A DNA stretch of 64,000 nt from Clostridia bacterium (lineage in GTDB: Bacteria > Bacillota > Clostridia > Oscillospirales > Acutalibacteraceae). The stretch lies in the NCBI GenBank assembly GCA_017461625.1, contig JAFTXJ010000007.1:1-64000 (forward strand), given 5' to 3'. Each line of letters opens with the position of its first letter. Positions within the stretch are counted from its first letter, which is position 1. Of the stretch, positions 24,638 through 31,328 are shown piece after piece. Both the position numbers and the translations under genes were made by a program. The notes under the pieces are model-generated. The model ran no database searches and was not told the origin of the DNA. It was given only the letters and a program-made list of their open reading frames with translations.

Positions 24638-26053
24638 CTATTTTATCTTACCCAACATAAGTGAATAAGGCTCGGGCTTACCTATTTCTTTTGCGCTCAT
24701 TTCATCGAGTGTCAGTGTCATTTTAAGAAATGTTTTAATCTGCTCACACATAAGGTCAAGGCTGAACTTTTCCATCTGATGAGGTTCATTGATTGCCGTC
24801 AGATAATCTGGCGCAGTTACAAGCGAAATATCAGGAATACCCACATTTCTCGGTGGCTGACCTTCACCGAAATGAAGGAAATTATGTCCTTTTACAGTTA
24901 CTGTTCTTAACATTGTTCTACCTTCAAGAGAATCATAATAAACCTTATCCATTGCCTTGTTTGCAGTATATACAAGCTCAATATCAATGGGATTGGTGCA
25001 CTGATATTTTCCGTCATTGTCTTTCCACTCTGTACAGCCTAAATGCTCAACACCAAGACTCGCAACAGCCTTGATATGTCCCTTTTTGCCGTCCCACATA
25101 TCCCGGTGATTTTTAAGCCACTTTGACGTTGCCTGAATATCGTGCTCCTTAAAATCAGGAAGCCTGAAATGCCCAGTTGCAAAAACAAAAATAAGTGTTC
25201 TGTCAAGTTCTGCATCCTTTAAGTGTCTCATCATTTCAAGCATTGCAATGGGGCCATTTTCTTCAACGCAGTTTATACCGTCGGTATGAGTGTTGATGAT
25301 AATGGCTTCTCTTTTGTTTTTGCCTTCAAGAACGGTATAAAAAGATTCGGTTTTAGCGTTTTTCTCTTTTTCTGCTGCAAGTACAAGGTTAACCTTCTTC
25401 TTTTCCTTTGCTGCTTTTTTGAGCTTCTTTCCTGATTCCTCGCCAACCCATAGTGCAGGAATACCTTGATAATCCATAATAAAGGGAAGATACTGTCCCT
25501 TTACCATTTCATCGCTCATACCTTCCCATATACAGATAACAGCCTTTACACCCATTGCTTTAGCAACGGATATAAGAGGTATTTTAACAAAAGAATCAGC
25601 AACGGGACCTTTGTAGTTCTTTGGTAAAGACAGGCCTTTAGGATATGAATTTCTCTGATTAAAAGCAAAGACTGTCGGCACTTTTTCAAGGTCTTTAACT
25701 TTCACAAGTGCAATCTTGCCCCTTGCAGGTAGATAGTTGATATGCTTACCGAATATCTCTACTATTTCCTCGGTAATGCCGTTTTCATCGGTTTCACCTG
25801 AATAAGGCCATGCAGAGGTGACTTCGATATTTTCATCACCGTGGGGATTTATGATTTTAATTGAAGAATGCTTTTCTTCCCAACGGTCAAATGAATAAAG
25901 GTCGCTATATGTGTTAAAACCCATTTTGTGAATTTCATCCTTCAAATAATCCACAAATCTCTGCTGTCCGCTTGAACCGGTAAGCCTTAGCCCGAAGCTA
26001 TTCATTGTTTCTATTCCGTTCAATACTTTTTCTTTTGATATTTCAAAAAACAT
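24638..26053 (-). CDS. M28-like metallopeptidase with PA-type insert
   Basis: The 471-residue protein starts MFFEISKEK behind a perfect SD (GGAGGATAAAATG). Residues about 120-240 look like a PA insert domain. The catalytic region has the metal-binding HTDG motif (INTHTDGINCVEENGP, near 270) in which H, D and EE match the M28 aminopeptidase pattern. There is no signal peptide, so it should act in the cytoplasm, unlike many secreted M28 enzymes. The substrate is unknown. It stands alone and is transcribed away from the XRE gene. Confidence 0.75.
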   Translation of the reverse strand: MFFEISKEKVLNGIETMNSFGLRLTGSSGQQRFVDYLKDEIHKMGFNTYSDLYSFDRWEEKHSSIKIINPHGDENIEVTSAWPYSGETDENGITEEIVEIFGKHINYLPARGKIALVKVKDLEKVPTVFAFNQRNSYPKGLSLPKNYKGPVADSFVKIPLISVAKAMGVKAVICIWEGMSDEMVKGQYLPFIMDYQGIPALWVGEESGKKLKKAAKEKKKVNLVLAAEKEKNAKTESFYTVLEGKNKREAIIINTHTDGINCVEENGPIAMLEMMRHLKDAELDRTLIFVFATGHFRLPDFKEHDIQATSKWLKNHRDMWDGKKGHIKAVASLGVEHLGCTEWKDNDGKYQCTNPIDIELVYTANKAMDKVYYDSLEGRTMLRTVTVKGHNFLHFGEGQPPRNVGIPDISLVTAPDYLTAINEPHQMEKFSLDLMCEQIKTFLKMTLTLDEMSAKEIGKPEPYSLMLGKIK

Positions 26054-26184
26054 TTTATCCTCCATCCGAAACAATCTTCCCCCGTTTCGCAGCTCGATTC
26101 CACCATATTATATATCTTTGTTCTCCATAAGTCAACCTTGCCGATATAAAATATAACAAAAAGTGGAAAGAAAGGAATAAAGCA

Positions 26185-26475
26185 GTGAACTTTGGTGCTA
26201 AATTAAAACTATTACGCAAAGGGCAAAATCTTACCCAGCAACAGCTTGCCGACAGAGTCGGCGTAGCAAAGTCCGTTGTTTCATATTATGAATCAGGCGA
26301 CCGGTATCCGTCTTATGATGTTATGATTAAAATTGCACATATTTTTCACACCACAACAGACTATCTTCTCGATGAAAACAGAACAAGAGTTGTTGATGTT
26401 TCGGGTCTCAGCGAAGAAGACATTTCTGTTGTTATCAATGTGGTAGAAGCTTTAAAAAGAAAAAACACACAGTAA
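26185..26475 (+). CDS. XRE-family transcriptional regulator
   Basis: The 96-residue protein has an HTH of the Cro/C1 type: MNFGAKLKLLRKGQNLTQQQ then VAKSVVSYYESGDRYPSYD, with the usual AHIFHTTTDYLLD ending. A short C-terminal helix follows (SEEDISVVINVVEALKR). It starts with GTG after an AAAGAAAGGAA SD. It is divergent from the M28-like peptidase gene, which it may regulate, but no operator is evident. Confidence 0.9.
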   Translation: MNFGAKLKLLRKGQNLTQQQLADRVGVAKSVVSYYESGDRYPSYDVMIKIAHIFHTTTDYLLDENRTRVVDVSGLSEEDISVVINVVEALKRKNTQ

Positions 26476-26506
26476 AAGCATCAAACTTTTACTGTGTGTT
26501 TTGTTT
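26464..26506. terminator. Bidirectional terminator
   Basis: A 15-bp stem AACACACAGTAAAAG/CTTTTACTGTGTGTT, beginning inside the last codons of the XRE gene, with T-runs on both strands. It also serves the SpoIID-like gene. Confidence 0.93.
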
Positions 26507-26516
26507 ATAAATTTAA

Positions 26517-27818
26517 TTATGGATTATATTTAATTGAAAGGCAGTGTGAACGCATTTTGCTGTATCCAAAAATTTTGGAACGAACCTGCTCACCTTTAAC
26601 TGTTTTGCCACCAACTTTCATTGAGCTTATATAACCAACGCTGTTACTGATTGACTTATCGTGAACAATATCGGTAAACCATTTATCAGGTGAGCCGGTG
26701 AGGGTTACTCCGAGATTTTGCTGAACGAGCGACCTTATCTCATCTGCAGAAAAAGTATATGTTTTTTTAGTAATGCTTTCGGGTTCAGGGCTGGTTCTTC
26801 CGCCCTGAAGATAAGCTACATCTGAGCCCTGCCATGCGTTTTTGGCAGATGTATTTTTGCCGCCTATACTTGAGCAATAAACCGAAAGAATAGCCTTACC
26901 GTTATATGAAAGGTATTCACCGAGAACCTGGTTCATCGCTGTTTCAATTTTTGTGCCTTCGTATTTATAATCCGCTTTATATGCGTGGGTTGATGAGCTT
27001 ACATTAAAGCCGTAATATTTCGCATAAGTATAAATTGCAACCATCTGGGCTTTAATTGCTTCAATATGCCAGCTGTCACCGATTTCTGCTCTGACCGAGC
27101 CGGCAATGTATGTTTTAAGGTCAAGCTCCTGACTGCCGTATTTAACGGTTTCGGGCAATTCGGCATCTTTTTCTATTTTGGTCTTATTGCTGTAGAAATA
27201 ATGAAGCAGAATTTTATCATAAGTCCATCCGTCTTCAGCGTAGTATTTTGCACCGTACTGGCTCATTCCTACACCGTGACCATAGCCGTAACAAACAACA
27301 GTAAATGTTCCTGAAACAGGCTTTACAGGCTGAATATATTCAAGGCTTACCCAACCATTTTTGCCGTTATAAGATGTGTAACCCCAGTTGTTGCTGATTT
27401 TGGTTATTGTCAGTTTAGTTCCGTAAGGAATATCGGCAATATGAGAATAAGATGTTCCTGCTCCGCTTCTGAACCTGAGAGACGGGTCAGCTGTTACAAC
27501 ACCTTCATAAGGAAGTTTAACTGTTGATTGCTCAACCAATGGTGTTTTACCGATAGCGGTTTGCAAAATCAACAAAGCATCAGAGGCATTTGTTTTTCCG
27601 TCACCGTTCATATCACTTACAGCCGTTTGAGCCGATGTGAGCGCCCTTGCACCGGTTGAAGCCTGAAGCACAAGCAGTGCATCATTAGACATAACCTTAC
27701 CGTTACCGTCAATGTCGCCCATATAAGCTGCTATACATGTCATTGAAAAACCGCCAAGCAAAGACATTGCCATCAGAATTGCAAGAAAAAAGGCAGCTAT
27801 TCTTTTGGAAAGTTTCAA
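26517..27818 (-). CDS. Secreted dockerin-SH3-SpoIID/LytB protein with permuted SpoIID domain
   Basis: The 433-residue protein has, in order: signal peptide (1-31), dockerin (GDIDGNGKVMSNDALLVLQ, SDMNGDGKTNASDALLILQ; about 33-95), an SH3b cell-wall-binding domain (about 105-163) and a SpoIID-like domain. In SpoIID, which trims denuded glycan strands during engulfment, the GHGVGMSQ motif is near the C-terminus. Here GHGVGMSQYGA is at 180-190, before LKTYIAGSVRAEIGDSWHIE and the SSIGGKNTS stretch, and the protein ends where that motif would normally come. The start is a TTG with GGTGGTGA upstream. A dockerin would place a peptidoglycan-active enzyme in a cohesin-held surface complex. Confidence 0.85.
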   Translation of the reverse strand: MKLSKRIAAFFLAILMAMSLLGGFSMTCIAAYMGDIDGNGKVMSNDALLVLQASTGARALTSAQTAVSDMNGDGKTNASDALLILQTAIGKTPLVEQSTVKLPYEGVVTADPSLRFRSGAGTSYSHIADIPYGTKLTITKISNNWGYTSYNGKNGWVSLEYIQPVKPVSGTFTVVCYGYGHGVGMSQYGAKYYAEDGWTYDKILLHYFYSNKTKIEKDAELPETVKYGSQELDLKTYIAGSVRAEIGDSWHIEAIKAQMVAIYTYAKYYGFNVSSSTHAYKADYKYEGTKIETAMNQVLGEYLSYNGKAILSVYCSSIGGKNTSAKNAWQGSDVAYLQGGRTSPEPESITKKTYTFSADEIRSLVQQNLGVTLTGSPDKWFTDIVHDKSISNSVGYISSMKVGGKTVKGEQVRSKIFGYSKMRSHCLSIKYNP

Positions 27819-27848
27819 GCATAATCACCACCATATTATAGTGATGAA

Positions 27849-27877
27849 ATTATAACAAAAGTATATCACCTTGTCAA
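27849..27877 (-). promoter_or_regulatory. Promoter of the dockerin-SpoIID gene
   Basis: On the minus strand TTGACA (27872-27877) and TATAAT (27849-27854) with a 17-base spacer; the -10 is preceded by TG (extended type). Confidence 0.9.
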
Positions 27878-27881
27878 ATCG

Positions 27882-28934
27882 CTATGATTTATAAAAGATT
27901 TTTGACATCACATAGTCACAAAGTGAATTCTCATCTGTTGACTCAACATATATATCATCAAGCTCACGATTATATTTATCAATATATTTTATAGATTCAG
28001 AAGCTTCTTTTATCAATGACTGATATGCACGCTGATTAAACTGCAGCCTGACTTTTGCACTTTCACCCATTTCACTGAGAATAAATCTTTTTGCTCTCAC
28101 TTTTTTCACGTTCAGCCCGGCAAGAGTCATCTCTTTTTGTTGGGTAAACACGCCAAACCTCAGTGCAGGAATAACTATATGCTCAGGTACTCCGTCAAAA
28201 TCCAGAAAGCTCTTAAAGCTGACAACATCCGCACCGCTGCTCAATGCATAACGGCGAACTCTGTCAATTATCATTTCGCTGCAATAACCTGCACTGCCTT
28301 CTATTAATATTGCTGTGTCACAAATATCTTTAATGTCGGTGCAATCAAATTTAATTCCGTTTGAAACCGGTACACTGAGAAAATACTTTTTTTCAACACC
28401 GACTGTTCCCGAGGGAGGGCAGCCGTAAGTTGACCACAGTTTGGCAGAGTATCTGCTGATTTTTCTTGAATCTGCAATCTCTTTTTCTAAACGCTTTTTA
28501 TCCTTATTTATTCCGGCGGCTGCATTCAAAAACCGTTGACACCGACGCTCTTGCTCCGAAACGCTTTGTGTAAGTGAAACAATATCTTCGCTTTTCTTTC
28601 TTAAAACACTGCTTTGCTGAAAATTTTCAAGGCTGATAATCCCGTCAACAGCTCCGAATGTAGCTGCATCATCTGAAAATGGGTGCGTACCGTCACAAAT
28701 AATAAAGCTTTCGTCTTCACTCTTAAGCCCGCACACACGGCCGTCATAATTTCGACTTAAACAAAAATCAATATTTTTTTTATTAAGTACATCCGTTATT
28801 TTACTGAAAAGATTTTCTTTAACCTTACCTGAATTACCTTTGAGTATGTATCTGAAGCTATCCGGGTTATAGGAATTAAGCCTGATGTGTTTGAAGCCGT
28901 TATTTGTATATGCACTGTGATAAAACGCTTTCAT
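27882..28934 (-). CDS. PRK06851-like tandem P-loop protein with both P-loops degenerate
   Basis: The 350-residue protein follows the two-lobe pattern I recall for PRK06851-family ATPases of Bacilli and Clostridia. Lobe 1 has SAYTNNGFKHI, then a P-loop position reading ILKGNSGKVKENLF and DGTHPFSDDAATFGAVDGII. Lobe 2 has AILIEGSAGYCSEMIIDRV, then VPEHIVIPALRFGVFT. In both lobes the GxxxxGK[ST] Walker A is broken (no GKS/GKT), so nucleotide hydrolysis is doubtful. A coiled-coil-like stretch (about 115-160) separates the lobes. The start at 28934 has a GGTGG SD; an ATG six codons upstream lacks one. The family is poorly characterised, and assignment rests on pattern memory. Confidence 0.55.
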   Translation of the reverse strand: MKAFYHSAYTNNGFKHIRLNSYNPDSFRYILKGNSGKVKENLFSKITDVLNKKNIDFCLSRNYDGRVCGLKSEDESFIICDGTHPFSDDAATFGAVDGIISLENFQQSSVLRKKSEDIVSLTQSVSEQERRCQRFLNAAAGINKDKKRLEKEIADSRKISRYSAKLWSTYGCPPSGTVGVEKKYFLSVPVSNGIKFDCTDIKDICDTAILIEGSAGYCSEMIIDRVRRYALSSGADVVSFKSFLDFDGVPEHIVIPALRFGVFTQQKEMTLAGLNVKKVRAKRFILSEMGESAKVRLQFNQRAYQSLIKEASESIKYIDKYNRELDDIYVESTDENSLCDYVMSKIFYKS

Positions 28935-28952
28935 CTGATTGCCACCTTTCAT

Positions 28953-29128
28953 GACTTATATCTATATACTATTCATAAAAAACAGAAATGGTGATAACAT
29001 TTTGGTGGTGTTTGTTCTATTTTAGACAAACAATAAATATTTGTTCAAAATATGTTGATTTTTTTTAAATATATGCTATAATATCGGTGGAAATATTTTC
29101 CGAAATATATGAAAGGGGTATTGCTAAC
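28953..29128 (+). promoter_or_regulatory. Promoter region of the 40-residue peptide gene
   Basis: TTGATT (29055-29060) and TATAAT (29077-29082) lie 16 bases apart. The rest of the stretch is AT-rich and carries no gene that I can see. A strong SD (GAAAGGGG) follows at 29111-29118. Confidence 0.75.
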
Positions 29129-29251
29129 ATGGAAAACGTAATTAACGAATTGATGGCTCTCGTTGAGCAGATTTCTGCTTTCATCAGCGGCCTTGACTTC
29201 ACAGCTTTGTCAACAGCTATCAGCGATTTCGTAGCTGGCCTCGGTTTATAA
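29129..29251 (+). CDS. Small acidic hydrophobic peptide (40 aa)
   Basis: The ORF encodes MENVINELMALVEQISAFIS and twenty further residues ending FVAGLGL. It has a near-consensus promoter, a strong SD and its own terminator just after the stop, so it is very probably expressed. The peptide has five acidic residues, no Lys or Arg, and a spacing of Ile/Leu/Val/Phe that predicts two amphipathic helices joined at SGLDF. No signal sequence or leader motif is visible. It resembles no family I know; a membrane-active peptide, small regulator or partner of the following phosphoesterase are all possible. Confidence 0.75.
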   Translation: MENVINELMALVEQISAFISGLDFTALSTAISDFVAGLGL

Positions 29252-29261
29252 TTCCGAAAAC

Positions 29262-29291
29262 AAAAGCCACGGTTTGTGCCGTGGTTTTTTG
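29262..29291 (+). terminator. Terminator of the small peptide gene
   Basis: CCACGG/CCGTGG with a TTTGTG loop, then TTTTTTG. Confidence 0.88.
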
Positions 29292-29357
29292 TTTTTATAT
29301 TGAAATTTATATCTAATAAATGTATAATATGAAATATATTTTCAAAGGAGTGTTTTT

Positions 29358-30404
29358 ATGTTTACTTTTTTAGGTCAACTTTTTTCCAGTATTTTTTTGA
29401 TTCTTGCAACCATTGTTAACTCAATCATCCCGCTTTTTGCAGGTAATTCGCTTACCGATGACCGTTATTATGATAAATGGTCAGCCGATGACGCTTATGT
29501 TGTTGATTATGATTCTGTAATACAAAAAGACCCTGATGAAGATTTAAACATTCTTGTTATCACTGATGTTCAGCTTAACGGTGACGAAGTTCTCGGCGAA
29601 ACAAGATTCAAAACCGAAGAACTTATTACAAAGCTTGTTAACAAAACTGACCCCGATTTAATTGTTGTAGTCGGTGACAATGCTATCGGCATTTTTGCTT
29701 ATCATTGGTTTGTTGAATTTATGGATTCTTTTAATATTCCCTGGGCTCCTGTTATGGGCAACCATGACGGTCAAGGTCTTTCAAGTGAAAGCTGGGCAGC
29801 TTATAAAATGATTAAAGCTGACAACTGCCTTTTCAAATTTGGTCCTGAAGATATGGGTCACGGCAACTACACCGTTCAGATTCGTCAAGGCAACAAATTT
29901 ATCCATACCCTTTATCTTATGGACACACACGATTCAACAGATTACATTGACGGTGACATCGTGCTTGAAGATGTTTATGACGGACTTTGGAAAAACCAGA
30001 TTGAATGGTACAAATGGAATGTTAACGGCTTAAACGAGCTTACAAACAGCACCGTTGAAAGCACGTTATTCATCCACATTCCTCTCCCCGAATACAATAA
30101 TGCTTATGAAGCTATCGGCTCTGACCCGACAGCATTTGGTCAAAAGAGTGAATACATCTGCTGTAGCGGAATGAACACAGGTATGTTTGATGTTTTGAAA
30201 GAACTCGGCAGCACCAAAAATGTTATCTGCGGTCATGACCATGTTAACAACTTCTCTACCAACTATCAGGGCATCCGCCTTTCTTACGCTACTAAAACAG
30301 GTACAGGCTCTTATCACGACACTTCAATCCAGGGCGGCAGCCTTCTTACAATTGATGAAAATGGCACAGCTACTTTTTCACACATTGACGCTGCCACTCT
30401 TTAA
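29358..30404 (+). CDS. Membrane-anchored calcineurin-like metallophosphoesterase
   Basis: The 348-residue protein has an N-terminal hydrophobic segment (about 3-30) serving as signal or anchor. The metallophosphoesterase blocks follow: TDVQLNGDE (near 75), VVGDNAIG, MGNHDG (near 135), IHIPLPE and CGHDHVNNFS (near 292). The first block has D-x-Q where most relatives have D-x-H, a variation known in some subfamilies, so one metal ligand may differ. The substrate is unknown; it would act outside the membrane. The SD is AAAGGAG. Confidence 0.85.
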   Translation: MFTFLGQLFSSIFLILATIVNSIIPLFAGNSLTDDRYYDKWSADDAYVVDYDSVIQKDPDEDLNILVITDVQLNGDEVLGETRFKTEELITKLVNKTDPDLIVVVGDNAIGIFAYHWFVEFMDSFNIPWAPVMGNHDGQGLSSESWAAYKMIKADNCLFKFGPEDMGHGNYTVQIRQGNKFIHTLYLMDTHDSTDYIDGDIVLEDVYDGLWKNQIEWYKWNVNGLNELTNSTVESTLFIHIPLPEYNNAYEAIGSDPTAFGQKSEYICCSGMNTGMFDVLKELGSTKNVICGHDHVNNFSTNYQGIRLSYATKTGTGSYHDTSIQGGSLLTIDENGTATFSHIDAATL

Positions 30405-30471
30405 GTAAATAAATAATGATTTAATTATTTTTATCGAGATTTTTGCCTCTCTTAACGACTCGTATATTAAA

Positions 30472-30511
30472 GAAAAGCACGGTATCAAAAGCTGATACCG
30501 TGTTCTTTTAT
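30472..30511. terminator. Bidirectional terminator
   Basis: CACGGTATCA/TGATACCGTG with a 5-base loop, A-rich on the left and T-rich on the right, between convergent genes. Confidence 0.88.
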
Positions 30512-30867
30512 TTTATAGTGTTTTTTATAGCCTCAAAGCTTTCCGCACTGATAACATGCTCTATTCTGCAAGCATCCTCCGTTGCAACCTTTTCATCAAC
30601 ACCAAGCCCGATGAGGAATTTTGAAATAACCGTGTGACGCTCATACATCCTTTCTGCAATTTCAAGACCTTTGCCAAGAAGAGTGATGTGACCGTCCCTA
30701 TCCACTTCAATATATCCGTTTTCACGAAGGTTTTTCATTGCAACACTGATGCTGGGCTTTGAAAAATCAAGCTCGTTAGCAATATCAATGGACCTAACCA
30801 TGCCCTTTGATTTGCTTAATATAAGTATTGTTTCAAGATAGTTTTCTGCTGATTCATGTATTTTCAT
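30508..30867 (-). CDS. DtxR/MntR-family metal-dependent repressor
   Basis: The 119-residue protein has the family's winged HTH (ENYLETILILSKSKGMVRSI, then DFSKPSISVAMKNLRENGYI) and a short dimerisation domain with metal-ligand candidates: E/H in RHTVISKFL, and EDACRIEHVISAE near 100. It lacks the SH3-like third domain, like MntR. It is divergent from feoAB and probably represses it when Fe(II) is plentiful. The ATG at 30867 has a GGTGAT SD; an upstream in-frame ATG is less well placed. Whether it senses Fe or Mn cannot be read directly, but the neighbour favours iron. Confidence 0.88.
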   Translation of the reverse strand: MKIHESAENYLETILILSKSKGMVRSIDIANELDFSKPSISVAMKNLRENGYIEVDRDGHITLLGKGLEIAERMYERHTVISKFLIGLGVDEKVATEDACRIEHVISAESFEAIKNTIK

Positions 30868-30891
30868 ATAATCACCGATGAACAAATTTTA

Positions 30892-31006
30892 GGTATTATA
30901 CCATATGCAAAGAAATTTTTCAAGTAGAGCAAAAATTTCTAAAAAAACTATTGACAATTTTTTATCATAGTGATAATATAACACAGTAGTTAGTAAACCC
31001 TAACTC
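30892..31006. promoter_or_regulatory. Divergent promoters and operator candidates between the DtxR-like gene and feoA
   Basis: Plus strand: TTGACA (30951-30956) and GATAAT (30973-30978). Minus strand: TTGAAA (30918-30923) and TATAAT (30895-30900), 17-base spacer. Two inverted repeats could bind the regulator: TTATCA-TAG-TGATAA (30963-30977), which overlaps the feoA -10, and AGTTAG-6-CTAACT (30989-31006), which resembles DtxR/IdeR boxes. GGTATTATACC (30892-30902) overlaps the regulator's own -10. Confidence 0.65.
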
Positions 31007-31031
31007 TAAATTCCAACTCAGGTGGTATATT

Positions 31032-31244
31032 ATGAATTTGATTGATGCTCAGGAAGGAAAAGAATATATCATCCGTTCAATCGAGACTGACGATGAAGAG
31101 CTGGACTCGTTCCTCTTTTCGTTAGGCTGTTACAGTGGCGAACCGATCACCGTTATTTCTCATATTAAGGGTGGTTGCGTTGTTTCGATTAAAGACGGCA
31201 GATATAACATCGACAATCAGTTGGCCGAAGCTATTATTATTTAA
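31032..31244 (+). CDS. feoA: Ferrous iron transport protein FeoA
   Basis: FeoA is a small SH3-like cytoplasmic protein needed for FeoB function. This 70-residue version has SLGCYSGEPITVISHIKGG and ends YNIDNQLAEAIII, matching the family. It starts after a CAGGTGG SD and precedes feoB by 84 bases. Confidence 0.92.
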   Translation: MNLIDAQEGKEYIIRSIETDDEELDSFLFSLGCYSGEPITVISHIKGGCVVSIKDGRYNIDNQLAEAIII

Positions 31245-31328
31245 TAATTGAAGCTGTCAGTTACCAACTGATTACTTTTCAAGTATGAGTTAGTCAAGAT
31301 TAACCCGATTTAAAAAGGAGGAAAAAAT

